Below are positions 35,286-44,090 of a stretch of DNA of 64,000 bases, one piece after another (positions within the stretch are counted from its first letter, which is position 1; the number at the start of each line of letters is the position of its first letter). The stretch is from positions 6,449,001-6,513,000 of the forward strand of contig NZ_FMHW01000002.1 of the NCBI RefSeq assembly GCF_900090325.1. The letters are read 5' to 3'. The notes beneath the pieces are model-generated. The model was not told the DNA's origin. It saw only the letters and a list, made by a program, of their open reading frames with translations, and did no database searches. The translations under genes and the position numbers were made by a program. The stretch comes from Micromonospora pallida. GTDB taxonomy: Bacteria > Actinomycetota > Actinomycetes > Mycobacteriales > Micromonosporaceae.

Positions 35286-36125
35286 TCAGAGCACCCGGCC
35301 GCTCGCCACCAGCAGCGCCACGTCGATCAACGCGACCAGGATCACCGCCCGGAACGCGCCGACCGGCCGGGTCCCGGCCCGGGCCGCCCGACGTCCGCCG
35401 TACCAGCTGACCGGCGGGACCACGGCGGCGGTCGCGACCGCCGACAGGCCCGCCCAGGACGGCGGGCCGGCCGGCCCCAGGACCAGGGTGACGGTGGCGG
35501 CGAGCAGCAGCCCGGCGGCGGCCACCGCACTGCCGGTGGTCCCGAGCCGGTGCGGCAGGCCCCGCACCCCGGTGCGGGCGTCGTCGGCCAGGTCGGGCAG
35601 GACGTTGGCGAAGTGCGCGCCGGCCCCGAGCAGCGCCCCGGCGGCGACCAGCCAGGCCGGTGGGACCGGCGCCTCCGGCAGGGCCAGCACCACGAACGCC
35701 GGCAGCGCGCCGAAGGAGACCGCGTACGGCAGCACGGAGACCGGAGTGGACTTCAGCGGACGGTTGTAGAGCAGGGCGGAGATCAGGCCGACCGTCGCGC
35801 AGAGCGCCGCCGTCGGGTTGGTGGTCAGTGCCAGCAGCGGGGCGGCCAGCGCGGCCAGCACCGCGCCGGTGCCGAGCGTCCGGCGGCTGACCGTGCCGGT
35901 GACGATCGGCTTGTCGGCCCGGCCGACCTGCTCGTCCCGGTCGGCGTCGAACCGGTCGTTGGACCAGCCGACCGCGAGTTGGCTGGCGAGCACGGTGGCC
36001 ACCACCGAGGCGATCCCGGCGGGGGTGTGCCCGACGCCCCAGGCGAGCAGTCCGGCCACTGCCGTCACTACCGCGGCCGGTTCCGGATGACACGCTCTGA
36101 CCAGCCCTAACACCGTTCGCCACAT
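35286..36125 (-). CDS. UbiA-family prenyltransferase
   Basis: 279 residues, about eight membrane helices, with the first prenyl-diphosphate motif NDRFDADRDEQVGRADKPI (NDxxDxxxD) and a second Asp-rich stretch LPDLADDARTGVRGLPHRLG. It transfers an isoprenyl chain to an aromatic acceptor at the membrane. ATG 36125 is followed by a TTA codon at codon 6 and a rare AGA at codon 10. It is divergent by 45 bases from a UbiG-like methyltransferase, followed by a type III PKS: a likely biosynthetic group (compare the agq cluster of Actinoplanes missouriensis, from memory). Confidence 0.85.
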   Translation of the reverse strand: MWRTVLGLVRACHPEPAAVVTAVAGLLAWGVGHTPAGIASVVATVLASQLAVGWSNDRFDADRDEQVGRADKPIVTGTVSRRTLGTGAVLAALAAPLLALTTNPTAALCATVGLISALLYNRPLKSTPVSVLPYAVSFGALPAFVVLALPEAPVPPAWLVAAGALLGAGAHFANVLPDLADDARTGVRGLPHRLGTTGSAVAAAGLLLAATVTLVLGPAGPPSWAGLSAVATAAVVPPVSWYGGRRAARAGTRPVGAFRAVILVALIDVALLVASGRVL

Positions 36126-36170
36126 AAGGGAAGTCTGGTCGTTACCGGCCGGTCGTGCCACGCTCGTTCC

Positions 36171-36962
36171 ATGCGAGACGGTCCGGCACCGCTGTCCACC
36201 CGCCCGCGTACGCTGCCGCCGAACGACCCCCGGCAGTACGACGACCTGGCCGGCGAGTGGTGGCGGCCGGACGGGGTGTTCGCGATGCTGCACTGGCTCG
36301 CGGCGGCCCGGGCGGCGCTGGTGCCGCCGGCCCGGCGGCCCGGCGCCCTCCTGGTCGACCTGGGCTGCGGTGCCGGGCTGCTCGCGCCCCACCTGGCCGG
36401 CAAGGGCTACCGCCACGTGGGGGTGGACCTGACCCGCTCCGCGCTGGAGCAGGCCGCCGCCCACGGCGTCACGGTGGTCAACGCGGACGCCACGGCGGTA
36501 CCGCTGGCGGACGGCTGCGCGGACGTGGTGGCCGCCGGTGAGGTGCTGGAACACGTGCCCGACTGGCGGCGGGCGGTGGCCGAGGCGTGCCGACTGCTCC
36601 GCCCCGGCGGGCTGCTCGTGCTGGACACCCTCAACGACACGGCACTCAGTCGCCTGGTCGCGGTCCGGATCGGCGAGCGGCTGCCGACGGTGCCGCGCGG
36701 CATCCACGATCCCCGGCTCTTCGTCGACGACCGGGAACTGGTGCGCGAGTGCGCCCGGCACGGGGTCGCGCTCCGGGTACGCGGGGTCCGTCCCGAGGTC
36801 GGCGGGCTGGTCGCCTGGCTGCTCCGCCGGGCCGTGCCGGGGCTGGCCGGGCGCATGTCCGACGCCGGCCGTCCGCCCCGGATCGTCCCCACCCGGTCCA
36901 CCGCCGTGCTCTACCAGGGGCGCGGGGTCCGTAGCGGGGTGGCCGACGCGGGCCGGGAGTAG
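36171..36962 (+). CDS. UbiG-like O-methyltransferase of the PKS cluster
   Basis: 263 residues. PNDPRQYDDLAGEWWRPDGVFAMLHWL is UbiG-like, followed by SAM motif I LLVDLGCGAGLLAPHLA, HVGVDLTRSALEQA, and DVVAAGEVLEHVPDW. UbiG-type enzymes methylate hydroxyls on prenylated or alkylated phenols, which fits the UbiA and PKS neighbours. It reads toward the PKS gene, 83 bases away. Confidence 0.82.
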   Translation: MRDGPAPLSTRPRTLPPNDPRQYDDLAGEWWRPDGVFAMLHWLAAARAALVPPARRPGALLVDLGCGAGLLAPHLAGKGYRHVGVDLTRSALEQAAAHGVTVVNADATAVPLADGCADVVAAGEVLEHVPDWRRAVAEACRLLRPGGLLVLDTLNDTALSRLVAVRIGERLPTVPRGIHDPRLFVDDRELVRECARHGVALRVRGVRPEVGGLVAWLLRRAVPGLAGRMSDAGRPPRIVPTRSTAVLYQGRGVRSGVADAGRE

Positions 36963-37045
36963 CGGGGACGCCGGGCAGGCGGACCGGGACGACCGGCTCC
37001 CTCGTTGGTCCTCCAGGCAGTTGGTGCGCGACGAGAGGTGGGAAC

Positions 37046-38095
37046 ATGGCCGTGCCGGTGATCGCGGGTCTCGGTACGGCGCAACCGTCGTCCGCCGCCC
37101 AGGACGAGCTCTGGACCGGCTTCTTCGCCGGCCACTACGCCGGCGCCACCCGGGCGCTGGCCCAGCGGATCTTCGCCAACTCCGGCGTCAGCCGCCGGCA
37201 GGCGGCGGTCAATCCGCTGCTGGAGGACGTCTCGGAGTGGCCGACCGAGCGACGGATGCGCCGGTACCAGATCGAGGCGCTACCGCTCGGCAAGGAGGCG
37301 GTCGAGCGGGCGCTCACCTCGGCCGGGCTCGCCGCCGGCGACATCGGACTCTTCGTCGTCTGCTCCTGCACCGGGTACGCGACCCCGGGGCTGGACATCA
37401 TCCTCGCCCGGGACCTGGGCATGGCGCCGGACACCCAGCGCGTCTTCGTCGGGCACATGGGCTGCTACGCGGCGCTGCCCGGACTCGGCGCGGCGGGTGA
37501 CTTCGTCGCCGCGCGAGGCCGACCGGCGCTGCTGCTCTGCGCGGAACTGACCAGCCTGCACATCCAGCCCGCCACGGCCCGGGTGGACACCCAGCAGATC
37601 GTCTCCCACGCGCTCTTCTCGGACGCCGCGGTCGCCGCCGTGCTCGTGCCCGGCGGCCCGGGGTACGCGCTGCGCGAGGTGACCGCCCTGACCGACAGCT
37701 CCACCGCCGACCACATGACCTGGGAGGTCACCGACACCGGCTTCCGGATGGGCCTCTCCCCGAAGGTCCCGCAGGTGCTCTCGACGCACGTCCGGGGGCT
37801 GGCGGACGGCCTGCTGGCCCGGCACGGCACGGACCGGTCCGGGGTGGACGGCTGGGCGGTGCACCCGGGCGGCCCACGCATCCTGAACGTGGTGGAGCGG
37901 GAACTGGCGCTGCCGGAGCGGGCCCTGGCCGCGTCCCGGGCGACCCTGGCCGAGCACGGAAACTGTTCCTCGCCGACGGTGCTGCTGATCCTCGACCGGC
38001 TGCTCCGGCAGCCCGTACCACCGGGGCGGGTGGTCATGCTCGCCTTCGGTCCCGGCCTGACGCTCTATGCCGCCCTGCTCGAGCGCCAGGACTGA
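37046..38095 (+). CDS. Type III polyketide synthase
   Basis: 349 residues of the chalcone/stilbene-synthase family. The triad is visible: Cys140 in FVGHMGCYAALPGL, His273 in GWAVHPGGPRIL and Asn306 in EHGNCSSPTVLLIL; CTGYATPGLDI precedes the Cys and AFGPGLTLYAALL ends the protein. It would extend an acyl-CoA with malonyl-CoA into a resorcinol, pyrone or phloroglucinol. With UbiA and UbiG-like neighbours an alkylated, methylated and prenylated phenol or quinol is inferred. No flavoprotein hydroxylase is adjacent. Confidence 0.92.
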   Translation: MAVPVIAGLGTAQPSSAAQDELWTGFFAGHYAGATRALAQRIFANSGVSRRQAAVNPLLEDVSEWPTERRMRRYQIEALPLGKEAVERALTSAGLAAGDIGLFVVCSCTGYATPGLDIILARDLGMAPDTQRVFVGHMGCYAALPGLGAAGDFVAARGRPALLLCAELTSLHIQPATARVDTQQIVSHALFSDAAVAAVLVPGGPGYALREVTALTDSSTADHMTWEVTDTGFRMGLSPKVPQVLSTHVRGLADGLLARHGTDRSGVDGWAVHPGGPRILNVVERELALPERALAASRATLAEHGNCSSPTVLLILDRLLRQPVPPGRVVMLAFGPGLTLYAALLERQD

Positions 38096-38119
38096 CCGGC
38101 CGGTGGTTAGGCTCGATTG

Positions 38120-38761
38120 GTGGACTCCCACGCGGAAGGACGGTCCGGCACCGGGTGGCTGGCCGGGCTGACCGTGCTCGTGCTGCTCGCCGGTGCCGGG
38201 TGGTGGACCACCGCCGAACCGGAAACCACGCCGGGCGCGGCGACGGCGCCCCGGGCCGACGCGGTCATGCGGGCCACCGCCGCCTCCCGCGCCGTCGTGG
38301 CCCAACCCGAGTCACCCCGGACCGACGACGGGATGCCGATGGTCGACCCCACGACCGGCCAGATCGTGCAGCCTTCGGGGAGCCGGGTCACCGTCGACCC
38401 CCTGTCGGGCCGGGTGCTCGGGGTGATCCCGGCCGGTCCCGCAGCCGGCGCGTCCCGGGTGGGCACCGTGGTGTGGCGGGAGACCCGGCTGCTGACCGAC
38501 AACGTCCGGGAGTTGCGCCGGGAGTCCGCCGGTGAGCCGGGCACCCGGTACCAGCTCCTGATCAGCTGTGCCGGCGACGGCGGCCTGCTGGTCCGGGCGG
38601 GCAGTGGACGGCTCCGGAACAGCCGGCAGGTCAGCGTGTGTGACGGGACGCTGCACCTGATCGGGGTCACCGCGACCAGCGCAGGTCCGATCTCGGTGCG
38701 GATCACGCACCCGCAGGTGGGCGCGGTGGAACTCACCGCCATGCTGGTCGCCCTTGACTGA
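38120..38761 (+). CDS. Exported or membrane-anchored protein of unknown function
   Basis: 213 residues from GTG 38120. One N-terminal helix (WLAGLTVLVLLAGAGWW) is followed by a linker and a C-terminal beta domain with two Cys (LLISCAGDGG ... SVCDGTLHLIGV). A TAGGCT hexamer ends 6 nt before the start. Its stop lies in the first copy of a 15-bp tandem repeat. Not recognised. Confidence 0.7.
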   Translation: MDSHAEGRSGTGWLAGLTVLVLLAGAGWWTTAEPETTPGAATAPRADAVMRATAASRAVVAQPESPRTDDGMPMVDPTTGQIVQPSGSRVTVDPLSGRVLGVIPAGPAAGASRVGTVVWRETRLLTDNVRELRRESAGEPGTRYQLLISCAGDGGLLVRAGSGRLRNSRQVSVCDGTLHLIGVTATSAGPISVRITHPQVGAVELTAMLVALD

Positions 38762-38810
38762 TCCGCCCTTGACTGATCCGCCCTTGACTGATCCGCCCTC
38801 GACTGATCCG
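38751..38810. repeat. Four tandem copies of a 15-bp unit
   Basis: CCCTTGACTGATCCG x3 and one CCCTCGACTGATCCG. The unit is a multiple of three and contains TGA in the reading frame of the upstream gene, so every copy holds a stop. Confidence 0.9.
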
Positions 38811-38825
38811 CGTCGGGCGGTGTGC

Positions 38826-39524
38826 TCAGCCCGTGAGGCCGACCAGTTCCCTCCGGTAGTCCTCGACCGAGTTGACCGCCGGGACGACCCGGACGACGGT
38901 GCCGGTGCGGTCCACCAGGAGGACGCCGACCGTACCGGGGGTGGGGGCGGCGTGCAGCAGGGCGCGTAGTCCGCCGGCCGGGTCGGCGAGGCGGCGTACG
39001 CCGGGCGGGGCGGCGGCCGTGGGGGAGGGGACGGTGCGTCCGCCGACCACGGCGACCACCTGTACCCCCGGCGGGGCGGCGCCCGCCGCCTCGGTCACCC
39101 GTTCGGGACAGGGGCAGGCGTCGACCAGCAGGATCACCGCTGGCAGGAGACTGCGCAGCGGGACCGGCGCCTGGGCCTCGTCGACCAGGTCGAGGGCGGG
39201 CAGTGGGCGTCCGACCGGATCGGCTGTCGAGGCTTGCGCCGGGGCGGACGACCGGGCCGTCGGGCGCTCGTCCCGGGGCCAGGTGACGGTGAGCAGCCCA
39301 GCGAGAGTGGTGAGGACCGCCACCACCAGGATCAGCAGCGGCCCGGTCAGCACGGACCGGAACGACCGCAGCCGGGCGGCCCGGTGGGCCTCGTGCAGCT
39401 CGCGGCGGACCTGCGCGGCCTCCTGGGCCAGCGCCGACGCGTCGTTCGGGACGACCACCCGGCCCCACTCGGGAGGTAGGTCGGGCAGGCCGTCGGTGGA
39501 CCAGTGGCCATTGGGGTCAGGCAT
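38826..39524 (-). CDS. Membrane protein with extracytoplasmic thioredoxin-like domain
   Basis: 232 residues from ATG 39524, chosen because GGAGGT lies 9 nt upstream (ATG 39530 is only 3 nt from it). A cytoplasmic helix (ASALAQEAAQVRRELHEAHR) precedes one membrane span (GPLLILVVAVLTTLAGLLTV). An outside domain with VILLVDACPCPE and VGVLLVDRTGTVVRVVP reads like a thioredoxin fold with a CPC site instead of CxxC. Function unknown; it is divergent from carD. Confidence 0.68.
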   Translation of the reverse strand: MPDPNGHWSTDGLPDLPPEWGRVVVPNDASALAQEAAQVRRELHEAHRAARLRSFRSVLTGPLLILVVAVLTTLAGLLTVTWPRDERPTARSSAPAQASTADPVGRPLPALDLVDEAQAPVPLRSLLPAVILLVDACPCPERVTEAAGAAPPGVQVVAVVGGRTVPSPTAAAPPGVRRLADPAGGLRALLHAAPTPGTVGVLLVDRTGTVVRVVPAVNSVEDYRRELVGLTG

Positions 39525-39885
39525 GCCCATGAGACCTCCGGGAGCCATGGTGGTGGTGGGGACGGAGTGGGTGTGTCCAATGTCCTCCACCCGGGCCGTC
39601 CAGCGCTACACCTGGGCGGGCCCTGGCGCCGGCCGGTACCATCGAACGAGTGCATTCCTTGGACCCCGCCCTCGGCGGGACACCGCTCCGGCGGACGGCC
39701 CGGACACCCGCACCGGGGCGTGTTCCAGTTGTCACGGAGCGTGTTCAAATCATCGATTTGACTGCGTGTCAAGCTGAAGAAATGCCTCTCACATGGCCCC
39801 TGAGCTGCGCTTACGGTCAGGACTGCGGTGAGACATCGGTGCCTGAGCGTGTTACCCTAGACACAGCGAAAGGGGTTTCGAACCT
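39525..39885. other. Divergent region upstream of carD
   Basis: About 360 bases with lower GC than the surroundings (39740-39870). A TACCCT -10 candidate (39854-39859) lies about 26 bases before carD ATG 39886, with an AAAGGGG ribosome site between. No gene or RNA was recognised. Confidence 0.5.
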
Positions 39886-40371
39886 ATGGTTTTCAGTGTC
39901 GGCGAGACCGTTGTTTACCCCCACCACGGGGCCGCACTCATCGAGGCAATCGAGACTCGGGTCATCAAGGGAGAGCCTAAGCAGTACCTCGTCCTGAGGG
40001 TTGCGCAGGGTGACCTCACGGTCCGGGTGCCCGCTGAGAACGCCGAGATCGTGGGTGTGCGCGAAGTGGTCGGCGAAGAGGGCCTGGGCAAGGTCTTCGA
40101 TGTCCTCCGCGCTCCGCACACCGAGGAGCCGACCAACTGGTCGCGGCGTTACAAGGCGAATCTGGAGAAGCTGGCCTCCGGTAACCCGCTGAAGGTGGCC
40201 GAGGTCGTCCGTGACCTGTGGCGGCGGGAGCGGGAGCGGGGCCTCTCCGCTGGCGAGAAGCGGATGCTGGCCAAGGCCCGGGACATTCTCGTCGGCGAGG
40301 TCGCGCTGGCCGAGAAGAGCACCAAGGACGAGGCGGAGACGCTGCTCGACAAGGTCCTGACCGAGGCCTAG
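39886..40371 (+). CDS. carD: CarD-family RNA polymerase-binding regulator
   Basis: 161 residues. The N-terminal Tudor-like RNAP-beta-binding domain reads [23 protein letters not shown], and the basic helical C-terminal part contains [31 protein letters not shown] with the Trp that stabilises the promoter bubble. CarD controls rRNA and housekeeping promoters. It is followed by ispD and ispF as in mycobacteria. Confidence 0.96.
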   Translation: MVFSVGETVVYPHHGAALIEAIETRVIKGEPKQYLVLRVAQGDLTVRVPAENAEIVGVREVVGEEGLGKVFDVLRAPHTEEPTNWSRRYKANLEKLASGNPLKVAEVVRDLWRRERERGLSAGEKRMLAKARDILVGEVALAEKSTKDEAETLLDKVLTEA

Positions 40372-40425
40372 TTCCCACCGCATCGTCGTACCCACCCCGT
40401 AGCGAAGAAAAACGAGGACCGCGAC

Positions 40426-41121
40426 GTGACCGCGCAGCTCAATCCGCGCGGTGACGTCGCGGTCCTCGTGCCTGCGGCCGGTGCCGGCATCCGGCTCGGC
40501 CCCGGCGCTCCGAAGGCGCTCCGGCCGCTGGCCGGAGAACCCCTGCTCGTGCATGCCGTACGCCGAATCGCCGGCGCCCGGTCGGTGCACACGATCGTGG
40601 TGGCCGCCCCGGTCGCCGACGTTCCCGCTGTCCAGGAGCTGCTCGCCCCGGTCGCCCCGGTCACCGTCGTGCCCGGTGGGGCGCACCGGCAGGACTCGGT
40701 GGCCGCCGCGCTGGCCGCCGTACCGGCCGGGCCCGAAATCGTCCTGGTGCACGACGCGGCCCGGGCCCTCGTCCCCGCCGAACTCGTCGAGTCGGTCGCC
40801 GCAGCGGTCCGCTCCGGGCACGACGCGGTCATCCCGGTCCTTCCAGTGGTGGACACCGTCAAGGAGGTCTGCGCCGACGAGGTGGTCCGGGGCACGGTCG
40901 ACCGGTCCGTCCTGCGGGCCGTCCAGACGCCGCAGGGCTTCCGTCGGTCGGTGCTGGCCGCCGCGCACGCCGCCGCCGTCGACCCGCTGACCGACGACGC
41001 GGGGCTGGTCGAGAAGCAGGGCGTCCCGGTGGTCTGCGTGCCCGGCTCCGAGTACGCCCTGAAGATCACCCGACCGTTCGACCTGGCGCTGGCCGAGCAC
41101 CTGCTGACCGTACGACCCTGA
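40426..41121 (+). CDS. ispD: 2-C-methyl-D-erythritol 4-phosphate cytidylyltransferase
   Basis: MEP-pathway step 3. 231 residues with the nucleotide loop [46 protein letters not shown] and the [14 protein letters not shown] motif. GTG 40426 follows GAGGA. It is 54 bases from carD and 16 from ispF. Confidence 0.96.
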   Translation: MTAQLNPRGDVAVLVPAAGAGIRLGPGAPKALRPLAGEPLLVHAVRRIAGARSVHTIVVAAPVADVPAVQELLAPVAPVTVVPGGAHRQDSVAAALAAVPAGPEIVLVHDAARALVPAELVESVAAAVRSGHDAVIPVLPVVDTVKEVCADEVVRGTVDRSVLRAVQTPQGFRRSVLAAAHAAAVDPLTDDAGLVEKQGVPVVCVPGSEYALKITRPFDLALAEHLLTVRP

Positions 41122-41137
41122 CGCGTACCCTGGCTCC

Positions 41138-41725
41138 ATGATCGTTCCCCGGGTGGCCGTCGGCACCGACATCCACGCCTTCGCGCCCGATCGCCCCTGC
41201 TGGCTGGCCGGACTGCACTGGCCCGGCGAGGTCGGGTTGGCCGGTCACTCCGACGCCGACGTGGTCGCGCACGCGGCCTGCAACGCGCTCCTCTCCGCCG
41301 CCGGCCTCGGTGACCTGGGATCCAACTACGGTGTCGCGGAACCGGAGTGGGCGGGTGCCGCCGGGATCGCGCTGCTCACCGAGACCGCCCGGCGGGTCCG
41401 CGCCGCCGGGTTCGAAATCGGCAACGTCTCGGTGCAGGTGATCGGCAACCGCCCGAAGATCGGCCCTCGGCGGGACGAGGCGCAGCAGGTGCTGACCACG
41501 GCGGTCGGCGCCCCGGTGTCGCTCTCCGCCGCGACCACCGACGGGCTCGGTTTCACCGGCCGGGGAGAGGGCCTGGCCGGCGTCGCGGTGGCCCTGGTGG
41601 TCCCGCTCGACCCGACCGCCGCCCCGGCGACCTCGGCCCGTGCGGCCGACCCGGGCTCCCCGGCCGACCCGGAACATGCGGCCGTGACGCCGCTGCCCGG
41701 CCACGACGGCGGTGGGCCGGCATGA
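41138..41725 (+). CDS. ispF: 2-C-methyl-D-erythritol 2,4-cyclodiphosphate synthase
   Basis: MEP-pathway step 5. 195 residues: metal site [37 protein letters not shown] (zinc His), and the substrate region [22 protein letters not shown]. An extra C-terminal tail of about 35 residues (Ala/Pro/Asp-rich, from [10 protein letters not shown]) is absent from the usual 157-residue enzyme. It overlaps the next gene by ATGA. Confidence 0.95.
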   Translation: MIVPRVAVGTDIHAFAPDRPCWLAGLHWPGEVGLAGHSDADVVAHAACNALLSAAGLGDLGSNYGVAEPEWAGAAGIALLTETARRVRAAGFEIGNVSVQVIGNRPKIGPRRDEAQQVLTTAVGAPVSLSAATTDGLGFTGRGEGLAGVAVALVVPLDPTAAPATSARAADPGSPADPEHAAVTPLPGHDGGGPA

Positions 41726-42735
41726 CCGAGGAACCGGAGTCCTCGGACAGCTACCTCCAGCGCGCCCAGCTCCTCGCCGAGCTGGGCCGCTACGACGAGG
41801 CGGCCGGTGAACTCGCCCACGTCCTCGGTCGGGATCCAGCGCACGCTCCGGCGCTGACCATGCTGGCCCGGGTACACCTGGCCGCCGACCGGGCCGCCGA
41901 GGCGCTCACCGCGGCCGAGTCGGCGGCCGCCATCGCCCCGGGCGAGGTCGAGCCCCTGGTCGCGCGGGGCCTCGCGCTGACCGACCTCCAGCGGTACGCC
42001 GAGGCCGCCCGTACCGCCGACGAGATCCTGGCGCTCGGCCCGGACGACGCGTACGCCCAGCGCAGCGCGGCGGCGATCCTGGCCGGCGCGCGCAACGGGC
42101 AGCCGGCGCTGAACGCGGCCTGGCGGGGGGTGGAGCTGGCCCCGGAGGAGCCGCAGGCGCACCTGGTGCTCGGCCTGGTCGCCGCCCGGATGGAACTGTT
42201 CGACCTGGCCGAGCGGGCCTACACCGAGGCGCTGCGGCTCGATCCGGAACTGGGCGAGGCCCAGCACGACATCGGCGTCATCCGGTTGGAGCAGCGGCGC
42301 TACGCCGAGGCGTTGGAGCACCTCGCCAGCGCCGCCGCGACCAGCCCCGGCCGGATCGACTCGGGGCACACCATCTCCGCCGGACTGCGTCAACTGGTGC
42401 TCTACGGCGCCGGCTGGTCCCTGGTGGCCACGGTGCTGGTCGCCTGCCTGGCGGCGGGCAGCGGCGGGTTGTCCCGGGCCTTCGCGGCCGTCGCCGCGCT
42501 CGGCGGGGCGCTGGTGGTCTGGCGGTACGCGGCGAAGGTGCCGAACCTGACCAGCAGCATCCTGCCCGGGCTGATGCGCACCGACCGGACACTGGCGCTG
42601 GCCGTCTACGCGGTGGCCGCCGCGCCCGCCCTGATCCTGCTCTACGCCCTGGTCGGCACCCCCTGGCCGCTGGTGCTCGCGATCGTCGCCACGGCGGTCG
42701 CCGAACTCGCGGCGTTCTCCCGCCCCGTGCGCTGA
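41722..42735 (+). CDS. TPR-repeat membrane protein
   Basis: 337 residues. At least four to five TPR units occupy residues 10-215 (for example [52 protein letters not shown] in part), then four hydrophobic helices (about 230-335). ATGA overlap with ispF. TPRs bind partner proteins; the membrane half is unrecognised. Similar TPR-plus-membrane proteins are common in actinomycetes with no known function. Confidence 0.8.
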   Translation: MTEEPESSDSYLQRAQLLAELGRYDEAAGELAHVLGRDPAHAPALTMLARVHLAADRAAEALTAAESAAAIAPGEVEPLVARGLALTDLQRYAEAARTADEILALGPDDAYAQRSAAAILAGARNGQPALNAAWRGVELAPEEPQAHLVLGLVAARMELFDLAERAYTEALRLDPELGEAQHDIGVIRLEQRRYAEALEHLASAAATSPGRIDSGHTISAGLRQLVLYGAGWSLVATVLVACLAAGSGGLSRAFAAVAALGGALVVWRYAAKVPNLTSSILPGLMRTDRTLALAVYAVAAAPALILLYALVGTPWPLVLAIVATAVAELAAFSRPVR

Positions 42736-42777
42736 GGTGGTCGCAGGCCCGGAACCCGCGGGCGAGCTACCACCTCA
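42733..42777. terminator. Bidirectional hairpin between convergent genes
   Basis: TGAGGTGGT (42733-42741) pairs with ACCACCTCA (42769-42777) around an inner GC-rich hairpin, between the TPR gene and hmgA stops. Confidence 0.6.
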
Positions 42778-42799
42778 CCGGGTGAGCGGCGGTGCTGGT

Positions 42800-43996
42800 T
42801 CAGGGGCGGCGGGCCCAGGTCCAGGCGTACCCTGGGTCCTCGCACTCGACCGCCGCGTCGCAGAGGTCCAGCGGGCGGAAGGTGTCGACCATGACGGCGA
42901 GTTCGTCGAAGAAGTCGGCGCCGATCGAACGTTCCGCCGCGCCCGGCTGGGGGCCGTGCGTGAAGCCGGACGGGTGCAGTGAGATCGACCCCTGCTCGAT
43001 GCCGGAGCCGCGCCGGGCCTCGTAGTTGCCGCCGGTGTAGAAGAGCATCTCGTCGGAGTCGACGTTGTGGTGGTTGTACGGCACCGGGATCGCGTCCGGG
43101 TGGTAGTCGACCTTGCGCGGCACGAACGAGCAGATCACGAAGTTCGGTCCCTGGAAGGTCTGGTGCACCGGCGGCGGCTGGTGGATCCGGCCGGTGATCG
43201 GCTCGAAGTCGTGGATGGAGAACGCCCACGGGTAGAGGTGCCCGTCCCAGCCGACCACGTCGAACGGGTGGTGGGCGTATACATGACGCGTCCAAGCCGT
43301 GCCGCTGCCGTTCGGGCCTGCGGCCCGGGAACGATGCCGGACCAGCACCTCCACGTCCTCGCCGTCGACCAGCAGCGGCGCGTCCGGTCCCCGGACGTCC
43401 CGCTCGCAGTACGGCGCGTGCTCCAGGAACTGGCCCCGGACCGAGAGGTAGCGCTTGGGCGGGCCGACGTGCCCGGCCGCCTCGATGGCCAGCAGCCGGA
43501 CCGGCTCGTCGCCGGTGGGCACCAGGCGGTGGATGGTCGAGGTGGGGATGACCACGTAGTCCCCGGCGGTCACGTCGAGCACGCCGAACGTCGACTCCAC
43601 CCGCAGCGTGCCGGACTCGACGTAGAGACAGTGGTCGCCGGTGGCGTCCCGGAACAGCGGGGACGGCCGGTCGGCGAGCACGTACGCGATCCGTACGTCG
43701 TCGTTGGCGAGCAGGTACCGCCGGCCCAGCACCGGGTCGGCGGGCCCGGCGTCGAGCTTGTGGGTGCGCAGGTGGCGGGGCTTGAGTGGCAGGTTCGGCA
43801 CCCGGGTCATGGCCGGCGGGGTGAACTCCTCGGCGGCGACGATCGCGGTGGGCGGGTACCGGTGGTAGAGCAGGGAGGAGTCGGAGGAGAAGCCCTCCTG
43901 GCCCATGAGTTCTTCGGCGTACAGGCTGCCGTCGGGCTGGCGGAACTGGGTGTGGCGCTTACGGGGGATGTCTCCGACGCTGCGGTAGTACGGCAT
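42800..43996 (-). CDS. hmgA: Homogentisate 1,2-dioxygenase
   Basis: Opens the homogentisate ring in tyrosine/phenylalanine breakdown. 398 residues, cupin fold. YNHHNVDSDEMLFYTGGNYEARRG and SLHPSGFTHGPQPGA carry the iron ligands (His, Glu, His); YYRSVGDIPRKRHTQFR is the usual start. AGGAGG precedes ATG 43996. Divergent from the next gene, which sits with fahA. Confidence 0.96.
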   Translation of the reverse strand: MPYYRSVGDIPRKRHTQFRQPDGSLYAEELMGQEGFSSDSSLLYHRYPPTAIVAAEEFTPPAMTRVPNLPLKPRHLRTHKLDAGPADPVLGRRYLLANDDVRIAYVLADRPSPLFRDATGDHCLYVESGTLRVESTFGVLDVTAGDYVVIPTSTIHRLVPTGDEPVRLLAIEAAGHVGPPKRYLSVRGQFLEHAPYCERDVRGPDAPLLVDGEDVEVLVRHRSRAAGPNGSGTAWTRHVYAHHPFDVVGWDGHLYPWAFSIHDFEPITGRIHQPPPVHQTFQGPNFVICSFVPRKVDYHPDAIPVPYNHHNVDSDEMLFYTGGNYEARRGSGIEQGSISLHPSGFTHGPQPGAAERSIGADFFDELAVMVDTFRPLDLCDAAVECEDPGYAWTWARRP

Positions 43997-44033
43997 CTCG
44001 CCTCCTGATCAGTTCCAGGTACCGGCCGAGTGT

Positions 44034-44082
44034 GTCCGATAGTCGGACGCTGTTGTCCGTTACTCGTAGCGTCCCGTAGATT
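44034..44082 (+). promoter_or_regulatory. Promoter with operator-like inverted repeat, divergent hmgA / 44091 region
   Basis: GTCCGA-TAG-TCGGAC (44034-44048) lies directly ahead of TTGTCC (44053-44058) and TAGATT (44077-44082), 18 bases apart, which ends 8 nt before GTG 44091. So the operator would sit just upstream of a leaderless promoter for the 44091-fahA unit and can also reach hmgA. Confidence 0.55.
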
Positions 44083-44090
44083 CTTCTCTC

